DNA of 64,000 nt from Kitagawia praeruptora (taxonomy: Eukaryota > Streptophyta > Magnoliopsida > Apiales > Apiaceae): the NCBI GenBank assembly GCA_037693485.1, contig CM075352.1:162571501-162635500 (forward strand), read 5' to 3'. Under the pieces are notes generated by a model. It was not told where the DNA came from. It worked only from the letters and a program-made list of their open reading frames with translations, and made no database searches. Below, piece after piece: positions 1 to 11,658 of the stretch; position 1 is the first letter of the stretch, and the number at the start of each line of letters is the position of its first letter. A program made the translations under genes and the position numbers.

Positions 1-561
1 CTTGTAGCGTTCCCAAGCCTCACACAAGGACTCGCCAGATTGTTGTTGAAATTGAGTCAACTGGTTCCTTATTGCTGCAGTTTTCGCCATAGGAAAGAAT
101 TTTGTAAGGAACTTCTGAGCAAGATCTTCCCATGTAGTAATGGAACCAGGTGGTAGAGAGTGTAGCCAGCTCTTAGCCTTATCCCTCAGAGAGAATGGGA
201 AAAGCCTCAACCTTATAGCATCATCCGTCACACCATTACACTTGAAAGTGTCGCAGATTTCAATAAAGTCCCGAACATGCATGTTTGGATCCTCTGTAAT
301 AGCTCCCCCAAACTGGACTGAATTCTGCACCATCTGAATTGTGCCCGGCTTGATCTCAAAGTTGTTCGCTGCAATAGCTGGCCTAACAATGCTCGACTGA
401 ATATCATTGAGTTTCGGCTGAGAATAGTCCTTCAAAGCCTTAGCTGCTGCTGCATCTGCCATTGCTACTGTAGTTTCAGTCTCCTCTTCCTTATTCTCTA
501 AATTCTCTACAAGATCGTCTTCTGCCAGTCTTAGTAATCGAGCTTGTGAACGTGTTTGCAT
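1..561 (-). CDS. Partial gag of an Athila/Tat-like Ty3/gypsy element, open at the window edge
   Basis: Reading the minus strand from an ATG at 561 gives 187 codons without a stop down to position 1. The product starts MQTRSQARLLRLAEDD, then has the linker KALKDYSQP, and the retrotransposon gag core (FEIKPGTIQMVQ, FPFSLRDKAKSWL, FLTKFFPMAKTAAIRNQ, GESLCEAWERYK). The order and motifs match the gag of the complete Athila-type element further right (KSLKNYSQP, FGFSLRDKAKKWL), though the two are clearly diverged. Gag is the structural protein that packages the element RNA. The ATG lies 117 bp inside the primer-binding site, a normal distance for a short leader. The rest of gag and pol lies outside the window. 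Confidence is high for family, moderate for the exact start. Confidence 0.85.
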   Translation of the reverse strand, partial: MQTRSQARLLRLAEDDLVENLENKEEETETTVAMADAAAAKALKDYSQPKLNDIQSSIVRPAIAANNFEIKPGTIQMVQNSVQFGGAITEDPNMHVRDFIEICDTFKCNGVTDDAIRLRLFPFSLRDKAKSWLHSLPPGSITTWEDLAQKFLTKFFPMAKTAAIRNQLTQFQQQSGESLCEAWERYK

Positions 562-677
562 ACAAACTCAAGTACCTGAAACACCACGAAACAAACAAAC
601 TAAGTAAGAATCCGAGTCAGTGAACGCTAACGACCACTATTGACAAACACATAAACTGAAATAAAAACACCGATGAT

Positions 678-694
678 CCCCGGCAGCGGCGCCA
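678..694 (-). promoter_or_regulatory. Primer-binding site, tRNA-Asp type
   Basis: On the minus strand this reads TGGCGCCGCTGCCGGGG, complementary to the 3' end of plant tRNA-Asp except for one base. It lies six bases inside the LTR edge at 701. It primes minus-strand DNA synthesis of the element whose gag starts at 561. Confidence 0.85.
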
Positions 695-700
695 AAAACT

Positions 701-2083
701 TGTTATGCTAAATTCACGCAAGCGTACGTGGTCACAAGTAATATATAAGGTTAAGTCCAAATTCGTTCCCACAGGGATCTGGTTATGGTTTTAATTCAGT
801 AAACGCACCTATGCAACAGTGTATGATCTTAATTCACTGCTAAGACAATTAATAAATTAAGGTTTATTAAACTAAATTAACTAAGACACAAATTAACAAA
901 ACTAAGAATTAACTAACTAACAAGAATTAAAATCTAATTACGTCTGCAAGAAAAATCATGGAATCCTAACTTCATTAAATACTTTGCTTAAATCTGACGC
1001 CTTTAATCACTATATGCAATGGTTATGATATCTGATCGGATAACACGAAACAAGTATACGCTACTTCTCAGTATACGAATACCAAACTAAACATACATCC
1101 ACAAAAGAGATAGAAGATGAATAGACACCAATTATGCTTAGACCCTATATCTCTATAAGATTTGAAAACATAACGGTTGAAGAACAAGTTATCCATAATG
1201 ATCACATAGGGCAATACAAGTATTCTCATCTCATACCACGAATCATATTGATAAACAATTATGAACCTATGCTAGCATGGCAAGTTCTAAATCTCAAGAT
1301 CCACTTTCACTTCACAAGAGATTAACAAATTAGATGTTCATGACGCATCTATCAATTAAGCATAACCATACGAGGATATCAGATATACACCACACACAGA
1401 TCTTTAAAGCAATCAAGATACTAAAGCTCCATAAATAAATCCGTTAGAATCCCATGACAACGATTAGTTCATAATCGAACCTCTCGTCATCATGGGATCT
1501 GATGAAACCATGATAAAAACAAAGTATGAAAATATACAAATAAACCTAAGTAATTGATATGTAATAGTTCTACTCCTAATGATGATAATCTTAATTATCT
1601 AATTTACAAGGGTTGGATGTGTTTATATAGGCTCTAGACATCTTGCCCAGCAAGAAAATACCAAAACAGAATTATAATAGAATTTCTGCAAGATACGTTT
1701 CCTAAACTGATTCTGTTTTTTAAGGGAAATTCGTAGCTGACTTTTCTTCTGTTTTCCAGAGCCGTTCCAGACGTAATTGGGCTTCTGGACCACCTTAGAA
1801 TGATAGAGAATCTCGTTATCTTCGCGTGGACTGCTTACGGGCTGAAAACAGACTTATAGAACTCATGATATGGCCCAAACAGTGAATCTCACGCGTGCAG
1901 CCCAATAAATCCGAATTTTAATAAATTAAATCTCCAAAAACGACAAAAACATCCACCATAATCAACATCCTTGTAAATCTGCACAACTAAACAAAACACA
2001 TCAAAACTACAAGAAACTTGAGCCCAAGATAATTAATTTAAGCCGATTTAGAATGCTCCAAGTGGAGATAAATCCACTTATCA
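701..2083 (-). mobile_element. 5' LTR of the minus-strand Athila/Tat-like element
   Basis: The LTR edge next to the primer site is at 701 (plus-strand TGTTATGCTAAATTC). The outer edge is placed at 2083, where the plus strand ends in CCACTTATCA, so on the minus strand the LTR begins TGATAAGTGG and ends CATAACA (TG...CA). Length is about 1,383 bp. The outer end carries an imperfect hairpin (AGTGGA/TCCACT, 2061-2078). A minus-strand TATATAAA lies near 1622-1629. The outer edge comes from the TG rule and an abrupt change to GC-rich sequence, because the partner LTR is not in the window. Confidence 0.7.
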
Positions 2084-2839
2084 TCGCATCTACAGGGCCA
2101 CCTCGCTACAGGGCCACCTCGCTACGGGGCCACCTCGCTACAGGAGCACCTTGTCTATTCTCTCATGCTAGGCCTCTGCGCCTCTCACGCTAGGCCTCTG
2201 CGCCTCTCATGCTGCTCAGCCTCGGGGTCGCATCTACCGGGGTCGCTACCCGGGGATCGCTTCGTCAGGCTCCCGTCAAGGGATCGCTTCACACATAACC
2301 TCCACAGCGGGGTCACATCTACAAACTAAAACGAGATCACTATCTCTTCTTCTCTGGAAGGCTCATGGCCAGACCCCTCGAGGTCGCATGAGCAGCTGGA
2401 CACAAGGGATCGCTTTGCATGGCCTGATCCCTCGAGGTCGCATGCAAGGCCCTTGTTGCTTCTCTACTGGCCAACTCTATCCGTTCGAGACTATGGGCTT
2501 CCACAGCTGGGCCATGGATCATGGATGGGGTTGATGACTCACTGCCACGTCAGCCCTAAACAAGTGGGCTTGGACTTTGGCTTATCTCTTAAAACCCTAG
2601 CCCGCCTAGGTAACTTGTTCTCCAAGAACTACGTCAGGCTTGATCCCTATAAATAGGGTACGTAGGCACCTTGTTTGGATACGCCTCAGCTCACCCCTGA
2701 CTATCTATCAACAAGATCAGCCACAAACAAACACCAATCTCCTCCCGTGTTCTTCGTGTTCTTAGCAAAATATCCGTATTTTGCTCCGTGATTCCAGCAA
2801 CCTCCAATTTCGTGTTGTAACGAAATTCTCCCTACAACA
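2084..2839 (+). mobile_element. Truncated LTR of a second retroelement family
   Basis: This block is the reverse complement, with divergence, of much of the LTR at 51997-52952. Shared landmarks are the short region around TGACTCACTGCCACGTCAG (2533-2551), AAAACCCTAGCCCGCCTAGG (2591-2610), a TATAAATA box at 2649-2656, and the end CTCCCTACAACA (2828-2839). Its start is missing because the Athila/Tat-like LTR abuts it at 2083. It contains two short tandem arrays: a 16-bp unit (CTACAGGGCCACCTCG, about 2090-2150) and a 22-bp unit around CTAGGCCTCTGCGC (about 2160-2212). No primer site follows at 2840, so whether it was a 5' LTR, 3' LTR or solo LTR is open. Confidence 0.6.
2649..2656 (+). promoter_or_regulatory. 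TATA box in the truncated LTR
   Basis: TATAAATA is conserved in position with the minus-strand copy at 52172-52179, so it is probably the LTR core promoter. Confidence 0.5.
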
Positions 2840-4950
2840 ATAACAATATGGGAAGATGCCTGGAACGGAGGATGACTGAACGTTGTATTTTTCCGGTGAA
2901 ATCGCCAAAAAATCGCCATTGTTGAGCAAGTCGCGTGAAATCTGAGGAATTGTGATGATTACGTCATCACGCAACTGGAAACGGCGTAACAGGTGGATAC
3001 GCCTTATTAACTTGCGTATATGGTGGATGCGCCTGATAAGGAAGCGTATGTGCTGCTGATACTGCTCTCCCAAAAGCGTGACCAAGATTATACTCCGACC
3101 CCATTGGCGTACCCACGGGATACTCCTCTACCATGGGCGTATCCTGTGAGTATTTTGGACGATCCTTCCCGAATCTGGGTATTTTGGTGAGAGAAAGTTA
3201 AAATTTGGGTATTACATTGGTTAAAGTTCATGAGAAAATTGTTTAATTAGGTGCATAGTTCATGTGAGTTGATGACGAAATTAATTGACAAAAAAACTGA
3301 TTGTATTTTTTTGTAATAATATTCAACTTAAAATTAAAAATATGATTAATAATTATGATGATGAGATATTTGAAAAATTAAATACATTGACGTTATTTCT
3401 TTTTAATACTAAATATACATGCGAATTGAAAGATATATAGTAAAAGGTTACAGTGATGTTTTTTTTGAAAAAAATGTGAAAAATTTACATATATTTTAAC
3501 AAATTTTATTCCAAGAAAGAGCTGCTAGGATATGTTAAAAAATATTCTCGATTATTTTTATTGTAATTTTTAGATTACGTGACAACTTTTATTTTTCAAA
3601 AATTGAATAAATTGCATAATTTTGAATAAGTAGATTAACAATTTTTTTAATTTTAGCTTTTATAATCTTAATAAAGTTTATTTGAGTCCGTAATTGTATA
3701 ATTATAGAAAGTTTACTCGTCACTTGATGAATAATAGGATCAAGTATGTGTAATTAGCTGGTGTGAGGTGGTGACATAATTAATTGGCAAAGAGATTGTA
3801 TTGGGTTTTGGTGTAATGTCAACTATAGTTTAATTCAAGAATATACTAAGTTATTATGATCATGGATTATTTTAGGAGTTATATATATGTAGATTGATTG
3901 TAATTTTTTTTTTGCAAAATAAAAAATTTAAATATTAGAATAGAATTTTGACTAAAGATCTAAATATATAAAGTTTGGATCAAATTTGAAGATTGCATTT
4001 ATAAAATACAATGTATTAATAGATGTAAATTTTATTATAAGTTAGGTTAGTTACTGAGGAACGTGACCGCATGTATTTGATTAAATATTAAAATTGGTAT
4101 TAATTGATAATTTTAAAGCAAAAAAAAATTGAAAATTAGTAAAAAATGAAAAGAAATGAGAGAGATAGAGAAGGAAGAGAGAATAAATGGAGAAGTAATT
4201 AGAAGATGCGGAAAAAAGAAAATAATTGCATGGATAATTAGAAAATGGGAAGAGAGAGAGAAAGTGGAGGGATATAGAGTGAAAAATAAATGAGTAAAAA
4301 ACATTATTGATCTTGATTATAATTGATATTAACCGAATTTAGACTTAATTCAATGACGTAGTAGGTAATTTGTTGAGTTATTTCATGTATTAGATATATT
4401 AACTTATAGTCGTGCAAATCACGTTATTTTTAAATATTTTTAAAATTATATGATTAAATAAAATAGAATATAATAATTTCTAACGAGAACGGGACGGATT
4501 GAGGAGCAAGTTTTGAGTTTTAGGGACCGGGATAGCATTTCCATGCACCAAAATGACCCAATGGTTATTCTTGTTATTCAAAAAAATTTCTCATTTTTTT
4601 TTTTGTAATATGAAAATGGTTGGAGTTAACAACTTGTTATCTCCATGATACTTTTTATTCAAGTTCTTAAATAAAAATATAAAGAGCATGAGTTAAAATG
4701 AAGTTCCTAGAAATTTTTAGAAGTTCTTTAAAAAGTTAAGAGCTTCTTCTCTCTTCTCTATTTTAAGAGCAATTAGTAGATCTTAACTTATATTTTATTA
4801 ATAAAATATTGGTTCCCTCCCATTTGAATTTGAATGTTTGTTCTAATGGAATTGAAATATGAATAAAATATCAAATAAAGATTAATTATAGAGTGTTGTT
4901 GGAGTTGATATACAAATCAATGTAATAACTTACCAAGAGATTTAGGAGTG
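2840..4950. other. AT-rich intergenic spacer, no gene recognised
   Basis: 2840-3200 is moderately GC-rich with recurring GCGTA/TACGC words (3000-3150) and short open frames with no recognisable protein. 3200-4950 is strongly AT-rich with homopolymer runs and a GAGAGA-rich purine stretch (4150-4290). I see no splice-consistent coding exons, RNA gene or complete element. Confidence 0.5.
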
Positions 4951-4956
4951 AACTAA

Positions 4957-5569
4957 GAGCAACTCCAACCCAACACTAAATTACTATAATAGTGATGGAT
5001 ATAGGGTTAAAATTACTCCAATGCAACACTAAAATAGTGATCCATGATCACCAAATTTGGTGACAAAAGTACATTTGGTGATCGTTGGTGACCAAATTTG
5101 GTGACTTTCAAAATTCAAACAATGCTCTATATTTGTTAACAAAACAATTTTTTTCCATCTATGTCCTACTATACTTATTTGTTCTTGTAATTTTTAACTT
5201 TAAATTTTTATCACTTGAAACTTCTTTTCTTCTTAGCTCTTGTTAATTCTAAAAAAGAAAAATTACTTTAATCTTTCACACAAAATATTGAAAAAAATTC
5301 TTAATCATGAACTATAAATAACACACCAAATTTAATTATAAAAATAACATCATAGTGATAAATATAATTTAAATAAAGTTAAAATATAATAGCTATTAAT
5401 AATGTAAAAATTGAACAAAGTTAGAATATTTTATTTTATTGGTGAAAGATTCTTTTTAGTGTGACGTATAGTGATGGGTTGAAGTGTATTTTATAAATGG
5501 TGTAATTTTGTCATTAAAACAGTGTTCCTAGGATACTATTTTGATGTTTTGGGTTGGAGATGTTAGGAG
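4957..5569. mobile_element. MITE-like element with inverted ends
   Basis: The left end GAGCAACTCCAACCCAACAC is mirrored at the right end (TGTTTTGGGTTGGAGATGTTA, 5545-5565). The interior has short inverted words (ACCAAATTTGGT) and no coding capacity. TAA precedes the left end, suggesting a Harbinger-like three-base target site, but a clean duplication is not visible. An element with similar GAGCATCTC ends lies at 35221-35599. Confidence 0.5.
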
Positions 5570-5802
5570 GGACTCTTGAAAATGCTGTTAGGATTAAAGT
5601 GATTGAGTCACTAGTGACGTCATATCAACCTTTTTTTTTTTGCTAGATACGTGTTATCAATTTCATTCACAAAAAATGACAAACCAATCCAATCTCATTG
5701 GCATCAAATGGGCCAAGAAAATAATCATAAATTTTATTACAATTTAAACTAGTCTCCTTTATTACAACAACAATAAATAACACGAGTATATTACATCATC
5801 AC

Positions 5803-7193
5803 ATGGGCTCTCAAATCTTAAAAATCTCACCAATCTCACTTTCAAGAACCCTAATTAACAAATCTTCTTCAACCCCTTTTTTTGTTTCTCCCAATTTATC
5901 AAAAACCCATTTCACATTTAATAGTAAATTGTCATCCGGGTTCTCGGGTCGGCTCAAAAGAAGCTTTAGAAGTGGGATTGTAGCCATGGCTGGATCCGGG
6001 TCAGTTCAAAAATCAGATGATGAGTGGCGTGCTGTTCTTTCTCCTGAACAGTTTAGGATTCTTAGACAGAAAGGCACTGAGTATGTTTCTAATTTTTTTT
6101 GTTATATTTTTGATTTCTTGGTTATGTTTTTGTTATATGATGTTTGTTTTATAATTGTAGAATGGGTGTTTATTTGATGAAATAGGGCTGGTTTATCCGT
6201 TGGATTTCAGAATTTAAATTGATGTTTCTAGTAGCTCGATAGATATCGATAAGATTGAAATGCTTGAGAACTGGACTTGAAATCTTTAAGTCATGTAATT
6301 TGATATATAAGTTGAACTTGAACAGGGGGATAAGTATTAAGAAAAAATTCTAGCTCGAAAGTATTGACTAAAAACATGGTTAACGATAAATGGAAAGCTT
6401 GTTTCGAGATATAATCAGATGCCATTTCTTTTGTTGATTGTAAGGACCATTATTAGTTTGATAGGGAGTACAACTAGGGAGCATGTTTTGAAAATTAGTG
6501 TTACATGGTTATTGAGACCGGAGCTGACTGATAACGTTTGCTTTTGGGGTCTTCAAGTTTAACAATTTAGTTAATTTTGTTTTACAAGCCACTCTCGGAG
6601 TGACATCTTCCGGGACTAGAATAAAATTCAGATGTGGATATTGTCAATGGCTGGCTTTGATTAGGGGAACTATTGTCTAAAGTGTAATTCCGGACTAGTA
6701 TGGGTGGAGTATCTAATGTAGCTACTCTTTTCTTATCTTATGGACCTTATCACTTCAAAGCTGCTGACACATTTATGCTAATGTACAGGTATCCTGGCAC
6801 TGGGGAATATGACAAGTTTTTTAACGAGGGAGTCTACACATGTGCGGGTTGTGGAACTCCTCTCTACAAGTCAACGACTAAATTTAATTCTGGATGTGGT
6901 TGGCCAGCTTTCTTTGAGGGTCTTCCTGGAGCTATAAGTCGCCATGTGAGTTTTTTTTTCTTTTATGCAACTCGTTTTTTAGCTCATTTTACTAAATACG
7001 TAGATGCATAAGACTAAGTTAAGATACTTTGTTGTGGTCTCAGCCGGATCCAGATGGAAGGAGGGTTGAAATAACTTGTGCGGCATGTGGTGGGCATCTA
7101 GGTCATGTGTTTAAAGGTGAAGGGTTCGGAACGCCAACGGATGAACGTCATTGTGTCAATAGCGTTTCACTGAAGTTCACCCCAGAAAAATAA
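5803..7193 (+). CDS. MSRB: Plastid-type methionine-R-sulfoxide reductase B
   Basis: Three exons (5803-6080, 6789-6945, 7044-7193) with GT-AG introns join in frame to 194 residues, close to the roughly 200 of plant plastid MSRBs. The enzyme reduces the R-form of methionine sulfoxide in proteins. Residues 1-60 are rich in Ser, Arg and Lys and look like a chloroplast transit peptide. The SelR domain follows (from DDEWRAVLSPEQ). It has two zinc-binding CxxC pairs (CAGC in exon 2, CAAC in exon 3), the SGCGWPAF segment and the catalytic motif RHCVNS. The Cys in SGCGWPAF is the resolving position. It is Thr in Arabidopsis MSRB1, so this is more like the thioredoxin-reducible MSRB2 type (inference). 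I chose the ATG at 5803 because it supplies the transit peptide; an internal Met at residue 62 is less likely. Confidence 0.93.
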
Positions 7194-7450
7194 TCGGTCC
7201 ATGTAAAGTCTGTATGGTTGTTTTTGTTTTCTCGTTCCTGAAATTGAATGATTAGGTTGAAATAAAATAAGATCAAACCTGTGGTTCTGTTGTCATACTG
7301 CTCTGTTCTAATGTTACATTGTTGTTTCTTATTCTGCTTCCTATTTCAATATTCTGTCAAAATTTTTAAACCCCCCCCCCCCCCCCCCCCTTATCTCTCC
7401 CTAGTTGTATAGTGTGTACTGTGTACTAAAGTCTTTCAGGATATGTGTTT
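7194..7450 (+). other. Probable MSRB 3' UTR with a 20-base poly-C run
   Basis: After the stop at 7193 there is an AATAAAATAA stretch (7260-7270) that could act as a poly-A signal. At 7371-7390 there are 20 consecutive C residues, a likely hypervariable tract and a place where sequencing length errors are common. Confidence 0.45.
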
Positions 7451-10400
7451 TCACTGTTTAAGCCTGATTTTAACCGCAACTACAAATATGTATGAGCTAC
7501 ATAACGAAATTTGAAGCTCTATGAATGATAAGGATCAAGTGATTTGTACAATTATGTGACGGGTGATTACTGTGGTACTTTCTATATGATTCAGTTGTGA
7601 TGGGAAATTTTGTTATTTTGGGTGATTACTGTGGTACTCTATATTATAATTGTAATGCCTAAATTTTGTTAGTTTGGACTGTTCATCTGTGCTTCTTTCG
7701 TAGCAGTTGCAGTGTTTCATATTTATGTAGACAAAAGTAGCTTATTAGATTAAATAAAAATATGAAACTCAATATGATTCCGTGATCTAAAAACAGTCAT
7801 ACAAGCTATAATTCATCAGTCATGCATTCGTAGAGGAGAAAGAAAAGAAAGTATGTAAGCTAAAGGTATAGATGCTGTATATTCAGAGAAAGATCTTATT
7901 AGTCCAGAAAGAGGAAGTACACAATTTTTTCCCTTCCCTTTCAAGTTGTATAACCAATTCATGATGGTACAACCTCTTCGCCTCGGTCCTAGGTTTTAGT
8001 CTTAACAACATAAGCCACTCTATATTAATATACGTACAACAGTTATGTATCAATTCTTATGTTCATGAAACTTCCAGTATAAGTCCATATTATAGAATTT
8101 AGCCTACACCTGATGGAGTTCTACCATACGAATGCTGCAATGATTTGCCAAGCCAGCATAAGAACACTGAATGTACAGTTGTAAGTTAAACTGATGACAA
8201 AGGAAAGTATGATTAAGACCTCAAGAGCTGTGGGTACTTACCATTTTTGATTAATGCAATAAAGATATGACAATTGTGAGCTATCTTTGGCCACCCCGAC
8301 TGTAGTTGTCTCTCAAGAAGAGGATATAAATTAATGGGTGATGAGCTTTTTCAAGTTGGTCGTAGTCCTTTTGCTAATAATATCAAAGAGTCACAGTTGA
8401 TACTGTTAATGACCTGAAAGAGGCAAGTGCCACAAATCAATTTGGAGATTCTGTCAGACGGACTGTGGATGTTCAAAGTTTGCCATTTTGATGCAGGTTG
8501 CCTAGTAAGAGTAGAACTGTAGACATAATACAATGGTGAAGCTCCGAAGTGCTTTAAGTTTTCACCAGCTAATGGGGCAACCCTTGATTGACAGGGATGT
8601 GATATAGGGTAGTGCACTAGATACAATACTGCTGCAGTTTTTAAGGGAGATTTTGATAAAAGCTCAGACCTCCAATCCTCTAATCTGAAAGAGTAGAAGT
8701 TTAAGCTCCTGCAGTCGCATGATTAGTGTGATGTCGAAAAGGCAAGGTTTGCAAGATTGGATAGTGATGTTGTCTCTCCGGTCAGTTGAGAGCATGCAGA
8801 TGTTATTCTCGCAGATCCACCAGGTGTTCAAGACATGGCAAAGTTTCTGGTAAATTTCTCAAATTTGAGATTTGACCACGATCAACTTTTGCAGACGGGG
8901 AATTGCTTCTATTTTCCTAACACTTGACCACTTGACCAAAAACGGGAAACCTATAACTATTAGATCTGTGTTGTAAGTTGTAACATTTCCTTTCCAATTG
9001 CCATAGAACTATAAATTTTCACCAAAGTGAGAAATACCATCTATGACTTGAACAAAAAGGGTTTAACCAAATGGGAACTTTCATATTATGGGCAAAATTT
9101 CCACTCTTGAACAAAAAGGCATATTGTTGTATTTGAAATGGTTTTCTTGTTCTTTCTGTATTCGGGGAAGTTGTTGTATTTGCTACTCAAGAACATTCTG
9201 AAATAGGTGAAAAATTATCTTTAACTCTTTTTCTTCATGATGCCCTTATTGTTTGAATTTGTGCGTGCTTAATGGTGGGAATTATAAATTGTTTCCTGAT
9301 AAACCTTTAGTCAAGATTTGGATATCAAATTCTGTTGATTGAAATTTAAATTGCTAGATAATTTTTCTATTTGCTCTCTGCAGTTTGCCAGCACACCACG
9401 TTTTCAAATTCAGAACCCTCGAAAGAATGAACTTACCAACGTACCTTTATGTTAACTACGTTTACGATAATTATCTGTTTCCGTGTCTACCTTCACAATT
9501 AATATATGGGGACGTGCCTTCCTCTGCCCTGGTAGGGATTTGCATTTCTTATTGGTGTGGCTATTGCCTGATAACCCAATTTCATGTTTGATCTGTGGTT
9601 ATATATCTAAATGGCGGACATTGACTGGTTCTACAACGTGAGCTGAAGACTGAAGTTACTATGATTTTCATACTTCCCTGTCGTTCCTTCCTGAACTTGC
9701 CTGCCAATCTGGCATATACTACTATTAAGCTCTGGATATTTCTGTATGTTTTCGAGTTGCACAAATTAATATATGTTATCTCTTTCATTTGTCATCAGTT
9801 TTTAGTTTTCTTTGCTCCTGTATGAACTGAGATCGGAAAGCTTTACCTATTTGTGCAGTCCTGGCAGTAGCACCTAAACTTCGTAGCTTCGTATATACAG
9901 CTAGTAAGCTTCTATCAGATACCACACAGGAACGAGAAATTTATTCTCAAACTGATTTATATTTAATTTTAACCTCACCCTCATCATACTCTTCTTCCGA
10001 GTGGGACATAATGGTATTTTCAAGAACTTGTGGGAGATATTGGTATTATAAAAAATTGTTGCCCATAATATCGCAATTATAATTACTTTGTTGGCCTCGA
10101 TACTCTGGTACCATTAGCAGGAAACCTCTATTGTAGCATGTACATCTTAAACGAAGATAACAAGCATTCAGTTACTGGAAATGATGGTTCAACCAGTCAT
10201 CGTTTAAAGTAAACACAGCAGAAACAAGATAAACTATGCCTGAGCGATAATTCCATACCGAAATTTACTATGTTGAAAGTAGAATTTCCACTCATTTTGA
10301 GCGATAGTTCCATACCGAAATTTACTATGTTGACAGAATAATTTCCAGAAGACAACTAATCAGAATAATTATCATGTCTTCAGAAGACAACTAATCAGAG

Positions 10401-10470
10401 AAGTTTAGATAGACCTGGATCACAAAATACAACTGTTTTGACAAAAAAATCTTCCTGTAATCGAAAAAAC
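7451..10470. other. Intergenic region, no gene recognised
   Basis: About 3 kb without a recognisable coding exon. Two short local duplications stand out. GGGTGATTACTGTGGTACT occurs near 7561 and 7620. A unit of about 50 bp starting GAGCGATA(A/G)TTCCATACCG is repeated near 10243 and 10300. CAGAAGACAACTAATCAGA occurs twice (about 10347 and 10381) just upstream of the F-box gene. Short open frames at 8351-8626 (-) and 9385-9591 (+) resemble no family I know. Confidence 0.45.
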
Positions 10471-11658
10471 ATGAGAACAATTTCCGAACTTCCAAAAGAG
10501 TTAACCTTGGAAATTTTTTCAAGGCTTCCAATACCATCCCTCTTGATATGCAAAGCGGTATGTAAACGATGGAATACTGCAATCTCGGAACCAGTGCTAG
10601 CAACCATGCAGTTAGCCAATGCAGCTGATCAAAGACTTTGCTTGGTCTTACATTCTGAATTTCCCAAATTCGTTATCTACAATGTCTTTGTTAATGATTT
10701 GGGTATCCGCTACAAGGAGTGGAAGAGACTGAAATTACCATTTCAGCAAACATTATCTCGGTTCGAGGTTGTAGGTTCTTGTAATGGACTGCTATGTGTA
10801 TCACGCTATGAGTTGGATGATCCAGTTCTAATATACAATCCTTTAACCTGGGACTACAAGCAACTTCCCAACAAAGGCGGGGAACATCTAAAGGGAAACG
10901 TGTATAGGTGCGTTTTTGGATTTGGTTTTGATCCGAAGACTAAGGTTTACAAGGTAATTAAGATTGTACATTATGCAGATAGCTCTTCTGAAATCCAGGA
11001 TTTGAGTAGAAAACCAGATGTTTATGTTGTTACATTAGGCTCAGAGAAATGGACATACAAAGGCCAAACACATTACCAACTTACTGGATCATCATCGGAG
11101 GCTTTTGTGAATGGAAAATTTCATTGGCTTACACATTATAATTTTCTTGAAGCAGGGAAATGTCAAGATATCATCTCATTTGATCTATCTACCGAAAAAT
11201 TTCAAGAATTACCGCGACCGGATTTTGAGGGCCTCATGCAGCACACATGCCATCTAGTGACTTTGAAAGGTGAACTTTCTGCAGTTATTAGCTATGATGA
11301 TGGAACACATGAAATCTGGAAGATGAAAGAGTATAATGTTAAAGAGTCTTGGAGTAGAGAATGTGTTATTGGAAAGTATGTTCCCAAAATATTTATTACA
11401 TTTGGTATGTTCAATAGTTACCCAGGCAGAGGGACGATTGACGGGTACAAAAAACATAAGTTTCAAGTTATATGCATACTGAGTGATGGAGAGATATTGC
11501 TGCTATATGAGAACCAAGCTTTGGTTTCATACAATTCCGAGATCGGAGAATTCAAGGATTTAAAGATCAAGGGGCAGAGGTTCGAGTATCTATTAGTATT
11601 AACTCTTCATACGGGAAGCATAATATCTGTTAATGCAGCTTTCAACATGCACGGCTAA
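10471..11658 (+). CDS. F-box protein with F-box-associated (FBA) domain
   Basis: A single exon of 395 residues. The F-box is at the N terminus (residues 4-45: ISELPKELTLEIFSRLP, then KAVCKRWNTAISEP), the part that binds SKP1 in SCF ubiquitin ligases. The remainder is an FBA-type substrate-recognition region with the usual landmarks: GSCNGLLCVSR, YNPLTWDYKQLP, FGFGFDPKTKVYKVIKI, GKFHWL, ISFDLSTEKFQELP, LKGELSAV and the WSRECVIGKYVP segment. The frame is open upstream to a TTG at 10438, but the first in-frame ATG is at 10471, immediately before the F-box, and I take that as the start. This family is large and fast-evolving in plants, so the target cannot be inferred. No lesion is visible. Confidence 0.9.
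   Translation: MRTISELPKELTLEIFSRLPIPSLLICKAVCKRWNTAISEPVLATMQLANAADQRLCLVLHSEFPKFVIYNVFVNDLGIRYKEWKRLKLPFQQTLSRFEVVGSCNGLLCVSRYELDDPVLIYNPLTWDYKQLPNKGGEHLKGNVYRCVFGFGFDPKTKVYKVIKIVHYADSSSEIQDLSRKPDVYVVTLGSEKWTYKGQTHYQLTGSSSEAFVNGKFHWLTHYNFLEAGKCQDIISFDLSTEKFQELPRPDFEGLMQHTCHLVTLKGELSAVISYDDGTHEIWKMKEYNVKESWSRECVIGKYVPKIFITFGMFNSYPGRGTIDGYKKHKFQVICILSDGEILLLYENQALVSYNSEIGEFKDLKIKGQRFEYLLVLTLHTGSIISVNAAFNMHG

Noticed and set aside
2701..3085. Minus-strand open frames at 2701-2919 and 2762-3085
   Set aside because: They run across the end of an LTR fragment into spacer and have no recognisable domain.
4410..4426. CGTGCAAATCACG hairpin as a Helitron end
   Set aside because: No CTAG-type terminus follows at the right distance on either strand.
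8351..8626. Minus-strand open frame of 91 codons
   Set aside because: No signal, domain or promoter; chance frame in intergenic DNA.
10438..10470. Extending the F-box protein upstream to 10438
   Set aside because: The codon at 10438 is TTG. The first in-frame ATG is at 10471, directly before the F-box.
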